A DNA stretch of 64,000 nucleotides. It comes from Streptomyces luteogriseus. GTDB lineage: Bacteria > Actinomycetota > Actinomycetes > Streptomycetales > Streptomycetaceae. The notes beneath the pieces are model-generated. The model was given only the letters and a program-made list of their open reading frames with translations, did no database searches and was not told the DNA's origin. The position numbers and the translations under genes are program-made. The stretch covers positions 7,344,501 to 7,408,500 of the forward strand of contig NZ_JACHMS010000001.1 in the NCBI RefSeq assembly GCF_014205055.1. The letters are read 5' to 3'. The stretch's first letter is position 1. The number at the start of each line of letters is the position of its first letter. Shown here piece by piece: positions 40,099-48,301 of this stretch.

Positions 40099-43091
40099 GG
40101 CTCCACCGGCTCACCCTCACCGCCTTCGGACCCTTCGGAGGCACCCAGACCGTCGACTTCGACGACCTGTCCACGGCCGGGCTGTTCCTGCTGCACGGTC
40201 CCACCGGCGCGGGCAAGACCTCCGTCCTCGACGCCGTCTGCTACGCCCTCTACGGCTCGGTGCCGGGCGCCCGGCAGGGCGGCGGACAGGGCACGGCCCT
40301 GCGCAGTGACCACGCCGCACCGGCGACCCGCACCGAGGTCACCCTCGACCTCACCGTCGCCGGACGCCGCCTGGAGGTCACCCGCCAGCCGCCCTGGGAG
40401 CGCCCCAAGAAGCGCGGCACCGGCACCACCCTCGACAAGGCCCAGACGTGGCTGCGCGAGTACGACCCGACGGCCGGGGCCTGGAAGGACCTCAGCCGCT
40501 CCCACCAGGAGATCGGCGAGGAGATCACCCAGCTGCTCGGCATGAGCCGGGAGCAGTTCTGCCAGGTCGTGCTGTTGCCGCAGGGCGACTTCGCACGGTT
40601 CCTGCGCGCCGACGCCGAGGCCCGCGGCAAACTGCTGGGCCGCCTCTTCGACACCCGCCGCTTCGCCGACGTGGAGAAGCGCCTCGCAGAGCGGCGCCGC
40701 ACCACCGAGACCCAGGTGCGGGACGGGGACGCGGAGCTGCTGGCCGACGCCCACCGCATGCAGCAGGCCGCGGGCGACGCCATGGAGCTGCCCGACCTGG
40801 CCCCGGGCGAACCGGGGCTCGCCGAGGCCGTACTGGGCGCTGCCGCCGTCGCCCGCAGCACCGCCCGCGAGCAGCACACCGTCGCCGCCTGCACGCTCGC
40901 CGCCGCCGAGTCCGCGCAGGCCGCCGCCGGACGCGCCCTGGACGACGTACGCGAACGCGCCCGGCTCCAGCGGCGGTTCGCGGAGGCACGGGAACGCGCG
41001 GCGCGCCTGGAGCAGGGAGCCGAGGCCTACCGCGAGGCACAGGCGCTCATGGAGCGGGCCCGCAAGGCCGAAGCGGTCGCCCCCGCCCTGGACCTGCGGG
41101 AGTCCTCCGAAGCCGAACACCGCCGGGCAGCCGCCGCCGAGGCCCGCGCGCGTGCCCTGCTGCCGGATACCTTCGCCGAAGCGGGCGCGGCCGGGCTGGC
41201 CGCCGCCGCACGCCGGACCGCAGAGGAGCTGGGCGGGCTCGACTCGGCCCGCCGGGCCGAGCGGCGCCTGGCCGAACTCCTCGACGAGCGCGCCGGCCTG
41301 GACCGCCAGGAGCGCGCCGACGCGGACCTCCTCCAAGAGGCGGAGGCGTGGCTCGACGACTGGGAGGAGACGCGCACCGCACTCCAGACCCGGGTCGACA
41401 CCGCGCAGCAGGCCGCCGCCCTCGCCGAGCAGCTCGCCGAACGGCGTGAGCCCGCACAGCAGCGGCTCCGGGCGGCCCGCCTGCGCGACCAGCTCGCCCA
41501 GGACACGGACCGGGCGGTCGAGCGCGTCCGCACCGCGCAGGAGAAGACGCTCCGGGCCAAGCAGCACTGGCTCGACCTCAAGGAGCAGCGCCTGAACGGC
41601 ATCGCCGCCGAACTGGCCGCGCACCTCACCGACGGCGCACCCTGCGCGGTCTGCGGCGCCACCGAACACCCCGACCCCGCCCGCAAGGTCGCCGGGCACG
41701 TCGACCGCGAGGCGGAAGAACACGCCCTCACCGGCTACCAGCGCGCCGACGAACAGCGCGCCGAGGACGAACGGCGCCTCGCCGTCGTACGGGAAGCCCT
41801 CGCCGCGGCGACCGCGGAGGCCGGTGACGGCCCTGCCGAACAACTCGCCCAGGAAGCTGTGGAGTTGGAGGAGCGGTACACGCAGGCCCGCAGTGCCGCG
41901 GCCGGGCTGCACGCCGCTCAGGAGCGGCTGCGGCAGGCCGGGCAGGAGTACGAACGGCGCCTCGCCGCCCGGCAGGAGGCCGCCGTCCGGACCGCCTCCC
42001 GGGTCGGTCACCGGGAGCGGCTGGACCGCGAACGGGCCGCACTGGAGGAGGAGCTGGACCGGGCGCGCGGCTCCCTGGACAGCGTCGCCGCGCGGGCCGG
42101 CCAGCTCGAGCGGCGCACCGCGCTGCTCACGGACGCCGCCGACGCCGCCCGTGTCGCCGAGGACACCGCCCAGCGGCTCAAGGACGCCGACGCCCGGCTC
42201 GCCGACGCCGCCTTCCGCGCCGGCTTCGAGACCCCGCAGGCAGCGGCCGCCGCCCTCCTCGACAACGCCGCCCACCGTGAACTGCAACGCCGCCTGGACG
42301 CCTGGCAGCACGAGGACGCCGCCGTGCGGGCCGTCCTCGCCGAGGCCGACACGGCGGCGGCGGCCCGCGAGCCGCAGGCCGACCCGGAATCGGCCCGGCG
42401 GGCCGCCGACGAGGCGGACCGGCGGCTGCGCGACGCCGCCTCCGCCCACGATGCCGCCGGACGGCGCTGCGCCGAACTCGACCGGCTCTCCGTCCGGGCG
42501 AGCGCCTCCGTGCGCCGGCTGGCGCCGCTGCGCGAGGAGTACGACCGCGTCGCCCGCATGGCCGGCCTCGCCGCGGGCACCTCCGCGGACAACGAACGCC
42601 GGATGCGCCTGGAGGCGTACGTCCTGGCGGCCCGGCTGGAGCAGGTCGCCGCCGCCGCGACCGTCCGGCTGCGCCGCATGTCCTCCGGCCGCTACACCCT
42701 CGTCCACTCCGACGACCGCACCGGACGCGGCCGCAGCGGGCTCGGATTGCATGTCGTCGACGCCTGGACCGGCCGCGAACGTGACACCGCGACCCTGTCC
42801 GGCGGGGAGACGTTCTTCGCCTCGCTCGCCCTCGCGCTCGGCCTCGCGGACGTCGTCACGGACGAGGCGGGCGGGGTGCGGCTGGACACCCTCTTCATCG
42901 ACGAGGGCTTCGGCAGCCTCGACGACCAGACCCTCGACGAGGTCCTCGACGTCCTCGACTCCCTGCGCGAACGGGACCGGAGCGTCGGCATCGTCAGCCA
43001 TGTCGCCGACCTGCGGCGGCGGATCCACGCCCAGCTCGAAGTGGTCAAGGGCCGGTCCGGCTCGACGCTGCGCCAGCGCGGCACCGGCTGA
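40095..43091 (+). CDS. sbcC: Exonuclease SbcC (SMC/Rad50-like ATPase subunit)
   Basis: 998 aa. Walker A is at residues 33-43 (LLHGPTGAGKTSVLD). Long Ala/Arg/Glu-rich coiled coils follow on both sides of a zinc hook, Cys517-x-x-Cys520 (GAPCAVCGATEHPDP). The C-terminal head has the signature TLSGGETFFASLALALGLADVV and Walker B LDTLFIDEGFGSLD. It forms the ATP-dependent nuclease complex with SbcD. The very regular GC-rich coiled-coil coding produces a long open antisense frame that is not a gene. Confidence 0.96.
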   Translation: MRLHRLTLTAFGPFGGTQTVDFDDLSTAGLFLLHGPTGAGKTSVLDAVCYALYGSVPGARQGGGQGTALRSDHAAPATRTEVTLDLTVAGRRLEVTRQPPWERPKKRGTGTTLDKAQTWLREYDPTAGAWKDLSRSHQEIGEEITQLLGMSREQFCQVVLLPQGDFARFLRADAEARGKLLGRLFDTRRFADVEKRLAERRRTTETQVRDGDAELLADAHRMQQAAGDAMELPDLAPGEPGLAEAVLGAAAVARSTAREQHTVAACTLAAAESAQAAAGRALDDVRERARLQRRFAEARERAARLEQGAEAYREAQALMERARKAEAVAPALDLRESSEAEHRRAAAAEARARALLPDTFAEAGAAGLAAAARRTAEELGGLDSARRAERRLAELLDERAGLDRQERADADLLQEAEAWLDDWEETRTALQTRVDTAQQAAALAEQLAERREPAQQRLRAARLRDQLAQDTDRAVERVRTAQEKTLRAKQHWLDLKEQRLNGIAAELAAHLTDGAPCAVCGATEHPDPARKVAGHVDREAEEHALTGYQRADEQRAEDERRLAVVREALAAATAEAGDGPAEQLAQEAVELEERYTQARSAAAGLHAAQERLRQAGQEYERRLAARQEAAVRTASRVGHRERLDRERAALEEELDRARGSLDSVAARAGQLERRTALLTDAADAARVAEDTAQRLKDADARLADAAFRAGFETPQAAAAALLDNAAHRELQRRLDAWQHEDAAVRAVLAEADTAAAAREPQADPESARRAADEADRRLRDAASAHDAAGRRCAELDRLSVRASASVRRLAPLREEYDRVARMAGLAAGTSADNERRMRLEAYVLAARLEQVAAAATVRLRRMSSGRYTLVHSDDRTGRGRSGLGLHVVDAWTGRERDTATLSGGETFFASLALALGLADVVTDEAGGVRLDTLFIDEGFGSLDDQTLDEVLDVLDSLRERDRSVGIVSHVADLRRRIHAQLEVVKGRSGSTLRQRGTG

Positions 43092-43093
43092 GG

Positions 43094-43540
43094 TCAGCGC
43101 CCCAGGGGACGCCCGGGGAGGGGCGAGGAGTACACCACGCTCGTGGTCACCGAGCCCAGCGCCCCGATCTTCCCCGACACCTCCTCCAGGTGGCGCATCG
43201 AGCGGGCCGTGACCTTGATGACGAAACAGTCGTCACCCGTCACGTGGTGCGCCTCCAGGATCTCCGGCGTGACGGCGACCAGGTCGTGGAACGGCTTGTA
43301 GTTGCCGTTCGGATACCTCAGGCGCACGAACGCCAGGATCGGCAGGCCCAGGCGCTCCGGGTCCACGACCGCCGCGTAGCCCCGGATGACCCCGGCCTCC
43401 TCCATACGGCGCACCCGGTCGGTGACCGCGCTCGCGGACATCGAGACGGCGCGGGCCAGCTCGGCGAAACTGGCCCGGCCCTCCCGCTGGAGGACGTCCA
43501 GAATGCGCCAGTCCGTGGCGTCCGGGGAATACTCGGTCAT
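43094..43540 (-). CDS. Lrp/AsnC-family transcriptional regulator
   Basis: 148 aa from the ATG at 43540; an in-frame start 45 bases upstream gives an extension unlike the family. The HTH is DWRILDVLQREGRASFAELARAVSMSASAVTDRVRRMEEAGVIRGYAAVV. The RAM/ligand domain contains VTGDDCFVIKVTARSMRHLEEV with the GD..... effector-site motif. It is divergent from the rhodanese gene (starts 93 bases apart), so control of that gene is plausible. It is convergent with sbcC, stop to stop, separated by two bases. Confidence 0.9.
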   Translation of the reverse strand: MTEYSPDATDWRILDVLQREGRASFAELARAVSMSASAVTDRVRRMEEAGVIRGYAAVVDPERLGLPILAFVRLRYPNGNYKPFHDLVAVTPEILEAHHVTGDDCFVIKVTARSMRHLEEVSGKIGALGSVTTSVVYSSPLPGRPLGR

Positions 43541-43633
43541 ACCCGAGGGATAGCAGGGGAATCCCCGGCGGATCAAGCGGAGCACCGGGGATCGTCACTT
43601 CAGGGGCGGTACCGGCGGCCGTAGTTTTGCCGC

Positions 43634-44107
43634 ATGACCACCACCGTGAACCCCGTCCTGCGCGTCGCCCCCGCCGCTCCCGCGGACGCCGCCGCCCACT
43701 TCCGCGCCGGCCTCGCCTTCCACACCGACGTGTCCGACGTCGCCGCCGCCCTCGACGCCGGCGGTGACCCCGGCTTCGTCCTCGTCGACTCGCGCTCCAC
43801 CGAGGCGTGGGACCAGGGCCACATCCCCGGCGCGCTCCACCTGCCGACCGCGCTCGTCGCCGAGCAGGCCGGGCAGCTCCTCGACCGGTCGGTGCCGGTC
43901 GTGACGTACTGCTGGGGCCCCGGCTGCAACGGCGCCGCCCGCGCCGCCCTGGCCCTCGCCGAACTCGGCTACCGGGTCAAGGAGATGCTCGGCGGCTTCG
44001 AGTACTGGGTGCGCGAGGGCCTGGCGGTCGAAACCTGGCAGGGGCGTGAGCGCCGGGCCCCGGATCCCCTGACGGCGCCCGTTGACGCCGGCGACTGCGG
44101 CTGCTGA
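43634..44107 (+). CDS. Rhodanese-like domain protein
   Basis: 157 aa, ATG at 43634. A single rhodanese domain: LVDSRSTEAWDQGHIPGALHLPTALV (residues about 53-78) and the active-site loop VTYCWGPGCNGAARAALALAELGY, where the Cys of YCWGPGC lies at the sulfur-acceptor position. GGFEYWVREGLAVE and a C-terminal AGDCGC follow; the extra Cys pair at the C-terminus is notable. It probably moves sulfane sulfur or acts as a sensor. It is divergent from an Lrp/AsnC regulator. Confidence 0.9.
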   Translation: MTTTVNPVLRVAPAAPADAAAHFRAGLAFHTDVSDVAAALDAGGDPGFVLVDSRSTEAWDQGHIPGALHLPTALVAEQAGQLLDRSVPVVTYCWGPGCNGAARAALALAELGYRVKEMLGGFEYWVREGLAVETWQGRERRAPDPLTAPVDAGDCGC

Positions 44108-44152
44108 ACCCCCGATCCTTTGCCGCGAGTTGACCCTGTAGGTTCTTGCGCC

Positions 44153-44671
44153 ATGGTGCGATACGCGGAGCCGGGCGCAGTGGAATGGGTGGAGTCGGGC
44201 GGCGGGCCGCTGATAGCGGTGCCGGAGACCGTCCTGCCGTTCTGGGCGGGTGCCGACGGCGAGGAGACGGCCTCGGACTACGACCGGGCCTGCGAGGTGG
44301 ACGGCCACGTCGGCCTCCTCCCGGTCGGCGACTGCACGGCCCTGGTCCTGGGCGACGACCCCGCATCGACCGCCTACCTGCCCGACCGGGGCATGTTCGT
44401 CCGGTGGTGCGCAGGCAACTCCGAGCACGAGCTGCTGGCGAGCGTGCCCCCGGCCGCCGCCGCTGCGGAGTGGGGGCCGGAGACGACGTGGAAGGTGCCC
44501 GGGCCGGTCCGTCTCTTCGACGCGGCCTGGCCGGGGACGGGCCTCGCGGACACCGACCAGGTCCGGGTGGCCCTGGAGCCCGGCAGCTACGCGGTCCGCG
44601 CGGCGAGGGTCCAGCCGGGCCCGGAGACCTGGCTGGACCTGATCGAGCTGCGCCTCCTGGCGCCGCGCTAG
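44153..44671 (+). CDS. Immunity protein 21 (Imm21) family protein
   Basis: 172 aa from the ATG at 44153. The sequence WVESGGGPLIAVPETVLPFWAGADG, then DYDRACEVDGHVGLLPVGDCTALVLGDDPASTAYLP, matches what I recall of the Imm21 family, which is widespread in Streptomyces. Imm proteins neutralise polymorphic toxins, but I see no toxin, WXG100 or Rhs-type gene beside it, so it is an orphan here. A 41-bp tandem duplication begins in its last codons. The family identity is from memory of the motif and has not been searched. Confidence 0.7.
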   Translation: MVRYAEPGAVEWVESGGGPLIAVPETVLPFWAGADGEETASDYDRACEVDGHVGLLPVGDCTALVLGDDPASTAYLPDRGMFVRWCAGNSEHELLASVPPAAAAAEWGPETTWKVPGPVRLFDAAWPGTGLADTDQVRVALEPGSYAVRAARVQPGPETWLDLIELRLLAPR

Positions 44672-44746
44672 CGACGCCTCGCGGACGCGCCTGCCTCCTG
44701 GCGCCGCGGTGGCGACGCCTCGCGGACGCGCCTGCCTCCTGGCGCC
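44653..44746 (+). repeat. 41-bp tandem repeat at the 3' end of the Imm21 gene
   Basis: CCTCCTGGCGCC begins at 44653, 44694 and 44735, 41 bases apart; the two full units between them differ at only a few positions (GCGCTAGCGACG versus GCGGTGGCGACG). The first unit includes the Imm21 stop codon, so it arose by copying the gene's end. Confidence 0.85.
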
Positions 44747-44792
44747 CCGACACCGGCGCCCCGCCGACGCGCCACCTACGGCTGCGACGCGC

Positions 44793-46484
44793 CTACAACT
44801 GCGACAGTTCGTCCACCAGGTCGTCCAGACCGAGCGAGCCCTGGGACAGCGCGGCCATGTGCCAGGCCTTCGGGTCGAAGGCGTCTCCATGGCGGGCACG
44901 GGCGTTCTCGCGGCCCAGCAGCCAGGCCCGCTCGCCGAGCTTGTAGCCGATGGCCTGACCCGGCATGGACAGGTAGCGGGTCAGCTCGCTCTCCACGAAG
45001 TCCGCCGGCCGGCTGCTGTGCGAGCCGAAGAACTCCTGCGCCAGCTCGGCCGTCCAGCGCTCGCCGGGGTGGAAGGGCGAGTCGTCCGGGATCGTCAGCT
45101 CCAGGTGCATGCCGATGTCGATGATGACGCGCACCGCGCGCATCATCTGGGCGTCCAGATAGCCGAGCCGGCGCTCCGGGTCGGTCAGGAAGCCCAGTTC
45201 GTCCATCAGCCGCTCCGCGTACAGCGCCCAGCCCTCGGCGTTGGCGCTCACCATGCCGACGCTCGCCTGGTAGCGGGAGAGGTTCTGCGCCACGTGCTTC
45301 CACTGGGCCAGCTGGAGGTGGTGGCCGGGCACGCCCTCGTGGTACCAGGTCGACACCAGGTCGTAGACCGGGAAGCGCGTCTCGCCCATGGTGGGCAGCC
45401 AGGTGCAGCCCGGACGGGAGAAGTCGTCGGACGGCGGCGTGTAGTAGGGGGCGGCGGCGCTGCCCGGAGGGGCGATGCGCGACTCCACCCGGCGCACCCG
45501 CTCGGCCAGGTCGAAGTGGGTGCCGTCGAGCGCACCGATCGCCTCGTCCATGAGGCTCTGCAGCCATTCGCGCACCTCGTCGACGCCCTCGATGTGCGTG
45601 CCCTGCGCGTCGAGGTGGGCCAGCGCCTCCCACGGCGTGCCGGCGCCCGGAAGGATCTTCTCGGCCTCGGTCTTCATCTCGCCGAGGAGGCGGTGGTACT
45701 CGGACCAGCCGTAGGCGTACGCCTCGTCCAGGTCGAGGTCCGTGCCGTTGAAGTAGCGCACCCAGCGCGCGTAGCGCTCCCGGCCCACCACGTCCGGCGC
45801 GCCCTCGATCGTCGGCGCGTACACGTCCCGCATCCAGTCGCGCAGCCGCACGACCGCCTCGGTGGCCGAGCGGGCGGCGGTGTCCAGCTCGGACCGCAGG
45901 GCCTCGGGGCCGGCCGCCGCGTACTGCTCGAACCAGCCGTGGCCCTCGCCGTCCGCGTCGGCCCACTCACCGAGCTGCGTCACGAAGGTCGCGGTGGCGC
46001 GGGGCCCGGCGTACAGCTTCCGCTCCAGGCCGAGCGCCAGGGACTCCCGGTAGCCCTCCAGCGCGGCCGGGACGCCGCGCAGCCGCTCGGCGATCGCCGC
46101 CCAGTCCTCCTCCGTCTGCGCGGGCGTCACGGTGAACACCTGCCGCACCGCATGCGCGATGGAGCTCAGGTTGCTGACGGAACGCAGGCTCTCGTCGGCC
46201 TCGTGCACCGCGAGTTCGGCACCCAGCCGCTCGCGCAGCAGCCGCGCGCACCGGCGCTCGATGTCGCTGTCCGCGCCGGGCAGCCGCTCGGCCTCGTCCA
46301 GCCGGGCCAGCGTCCGCCGCGCCAGCTCCGCGAGCGCCTCCTGACCCGCGGGCGAGGTGTCGGGCAGCCTGCTCGAACTCTCCTTGTCGCCGAGGAACGT
46401 GCCGGTGATCGGGTCGAGGGCGACGAGCTCGTCGACGTACGCGTCGGCGACCTCACGGGGCAGCGGGCTCTTGATCTCAGACAT
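44793..46484 (-). CDS. DUF885 family protein (putative metallopeptidase-like)
   Basis: 563 aa from the ATG at 46484. It is largely alpha-helical. The family's best-conserved segment, STWYHEGVPGHHLQLAQWKHV (about residues 372-392), contains an HE...GHH arrangement that resembles the zinc-binding helix of M3/M32-type peptidases. ADFVESELTRYLSMPGQAIGYKLG, also typical, follows near residue 500. Biochemical activity for DUF885 is poorly established. No signal peptide is seen, so it is cytoplasmic. Between it and the Lrp gene are only 31 bases, both on the minus strand. Confidence 0.9.
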   Translation of the reverse strand: MSEIKSPLPREVADAYVDELVALDPITGTFLGDKESSSRLPDTSPAGQEALAELARRTLARLDEAERLPGADSDIERRCARLLRERLGAELAVHEADESLRSVSNLSSIAHAVRQVFTVTPAQTEEDWAAIAERLRGVPAALEGYRESLALGLERKLYAGPRATATFVTQLGEWADADGEGHGWFEQYAAAGPEALRSELDTAARSATEAVVRLRDWMRDVYAPTIEGAPDVVGRERYARWVRYFNGTDLDLDEAYAYGWSEYHRLLGEMKTEAEKILPGAGTPWEALAHLDAQGTHIEGVDEVREWLQSLMDEAIGALDGTHFDLAERVRRVESRIAPPGSAAAPYYTPPSDDFSRPGCTWLPTMGETRFPVYDLVSTWYHEGVPGHHLQLAQWKHVAQNLSRYQASVGMVSANAEGWALYAERLMDELGFLTDPERRLGYLDAQMMRAVRVIIDIGMHLELTIPDDSPFHPGERWTAELAQEFFGSHSSRPADFVESELTRYLSMPGQAIGYKLGERAWLLGRENARARHGDAFDPKAWHMAALSQGSLGLDDLVDELSQL

Positions 46485-46515
46485 GCGGCCATCCTCGTAC
46501 GACGGACCGCGCACG

Positions 46516-47007
46516 TCACGCCGATTGAGCCGAGGGCGAAGGCGGCAGCAGCGGCCCGCACTCCCACTGCTGGAAGATCAGCCGGGTCTCCACCCGGGCC
46601 ACCTCCCGCTGCGACGTGAACTCGTCCAGCACCAGGCGTTGCAGGTCGGCCATGTCGGCGACCGCGACATGGACCAGATAGTCGTCGGGACCGGTCAGGT
46701 GGAACACCGTCCGCGACTCCGGCAGGACCCGGATCCGCTCCACGAAGGGTCCCACCAGCTCCCGGCGGTGCGGTCTGACCTGCACCGACAGCAGGGCCTC
46801 CAGCCCCCGCCCCAGCTTGGCCGGATCCAGCTCCAGACGGTGCCCGAGGATCACGCCCGACCGGCGCAGCCGCGTCACCCGGTCCAGGCACGTCGACGGC
46901 GCCACCCCGACCTGTGCGGCGAGATCCCGGTACGTCGCCCGGGCGTCGTTCTGCAACAGCCGCAACAGATGGAGATCCACCGGATCCAGTACGACAGATT
47001 CAGCCAT
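46516..47007 (-). CDS. Lrp/AsnC-family transcriptional regulator
   Basis: 163 aa from the ATG at 47007. HTH: VDLHLLRLLQNDARATYRDLAAQVGVAPSTCLDRVTRLRRSGVILGHRLEL. The RAM domain contains FHLTGPDDYLVHVAVADMADLQRLV. It is divergent from the Cys/Met-metabolism PLP enzyme at 47069 with only about 60 bases between starts. In many actinobacteria this pairing means that the regulator controls the PLP enzyme in response to an amino acid. The DUF885 gene downstream may be in the same transcript. Confidence 0.9.
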   Translation of the reverse strand: MAESVVLDPVDLHLLRLLQNDARATYRDLAAQVGVAPSTCLDRVTRLRRSGVILGHRLELDPAKLGRGLEALLSVQVRPHRRELVGPFVERIRVLPESRTVFHLTGPDDYLVHVAVADMADLQRLVLDEFTSQREVARVETRLIFQQWECGPLLPPSPSAQSA

Positions 47008-47068
47008 CGGCCGAACGTAGCACGGGATTCTCACCCGACAGCCCGTTCGATGTTCACCCTTGCCCACC

Positions 47069-48292
47069 ATGGACATGGACACAACGAGCACGCGCGCCCA
47101 CGCCGACATACGCACCGCACCGCGAGCCCTCGCCACCGAGGCCGTGCACGCCGGGCGGGACGACCTCGCCCGGCAGGGGCTGCACGCCCCGCCGATCGAC
47201 CTGTCCACCACCTACCCGTCGTACGACAGCCGCGGCGAGGCGGCCCGGATCGACGCGTTCGCCACCACCGGGGCGGAGCCGGACGGCCCGCCCGTGTACG
47301 GACGGCTGGGCAACCCGACCGTCGCCCGCTTCGAGACGGCCCTGGCCCGCCTGGAGGGCACCGAGGCGGCGGTGGCGTTCGCCAGCGGCATGGCCGCGCT
47401 CAGCGCCGTCCTGCTCGTGCGCGGCTCCATGGGCCTGCGGCACGTCGTCGCCGTACGCCCCCTGTACGGCTGCAGTGACCACCTGCTCACCGCCGGGCTG
47501 CTGGGTTCCGAGGTGACCTGGACCGACCCGGCCGGCGTCGCCGACGCCCTGCGCCCGGACACCGGCCTCGTCCTGGTCGAGTCCCCGGCCAACCCCACGC
47601 TCGCCGAGGTCGACCTGCGGGCCGTCGCACACGCCTGCGGCTCGGTGCCGCTGCTCGTGGACAACACCTTCGCCACGCCGGTCCTCCAGCGCCCCGCCGA
47701 GCAGGGTGCCCGACTGATCCTGCACAGCGCCACCAAGTACCTCGGCGGGCACGGCGACGTCCTCGCGGGCGTGGTCGCCTGTGACGAGGAGTTCGCGGGC
47801 CGGCTGCGGCAGGTGCGCTTCGCCACGGGAGGTGTCCTGCACCCGCTGGCCGGCTACCTGCTGCTGCGCGGCCTGTCCACCCTCCCCGTCCGGGTCCGGG
47901 CCGCCTCCGCCACGGCGGCCGAACTCGTCCGCCGCCTCGCCGCCGACCCGCGCGTCGCCCGCGTGCACTATCCGCGCATCGGCGGTGCCATGGTCGCCTT
48001 CGAGGTGTACGGCGACCCGCACGAGGTGATCGGCGCGGTCCGCCTGATCACCCCGGCGGTGAGCCTCGGCAGCGTGGACACCCTCATCCAGCACCCGGCC
48101 TCCATCAGCCACCGCATCGTCGACGCGGACGACCGCAGGGGAGCCGGCGTCAGCGACCGGCTCCTGCGCATGTCGGTGGGCCTGGAGGACGTGGAGGACC
48201 TCTGGTCGGATGTCGACCAGGCGCTGGGGCGCCCCGCCGGGGGCGCGGGGAACTGCGCGACAAGCCACCACGAGCCCGCGCCCGCCCACTGA
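47069..48292 (+). CDS. Cys/Met-metabolism PLP enzyme (cystathionine gamma-lyase/methionine gamma-lyase type)
   Basis: 407 aa if the ATG at 47069 is used; TTG 47060 and ATG 47075 are alternatives. The fold-type I PLP family pattern is clear: AVHAGRDDLARQGLHAPPIDLSTTY, PVYGRLGNPTVARFE, AFASGMAAL, ESPANPTLAEVDL, LLVDNTFATPVLQRP and HSATKYLGGHGDVLAG with the Schiff-base Lys. The enzyme cleaves or exchanges the gamma-substituent of cystathionine, homocysteine or methionine. The normal C-terminus ends near DVEDLWSDVDQAL; the last 20 or so residues (RPAGGAGNCATSHHEPAPAH) are translated from a dispersed repeat. Confidence 0.9.
   Translation: MDMDTTSTRAHADIRTAPRALATEAVHAGRDDLARQGLHAPPIDLSTTYPSYDSRGEAARIDAFATTGAEPDGPPVYGRLGNPTVARFETALARLEGTEAAVAFASGMAALSAVLLVRGSMGLRHVVAVRPLYGCSDHLLTAGLLGSEVTWTDPAGVADALRPDTGLVLVESPANPTLAEVDLRAVAHACGSVPLLVDNTFATPVLQRPAEQGARLILHSATKYLGGHGDVLAGVVACDEEFAGRLRQVRFATGGVLHPLAGYLLLRGLSTLPVRVRAASATAAELVRRLAADPRVARVHYPRIGGAMVAFEVYGDPHEVIGAVRLITPAVSLGSVDTLIQHPASISHRIVDADDRRGAGVSDRLLRMSVGLEDVEDLWSDVDQALGRPAGGAGNCATSHHEPAPAH
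48240..48281 (+). repeat. Dispersed repeat (copy B) inside a coding sequence
   Basis: Bases 48241-48260 are identical to 9881-9900, with similarity continuing to about 48277. This copy lies within the 3' end of the PLP enzyme gene and supplies its last codons before the TGA at 48290. Confidence 0.75.
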
Positions 48293-48301
48293 CGAACGCC
48301 C

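Noticed and set aside
39636..43028. Minus-strand open frame of about 1,130 codons opposite sbcC
   Set aside because: Antisense shadow of the regular coiled-coil coding of SbcC; sbcC has all its motifs.
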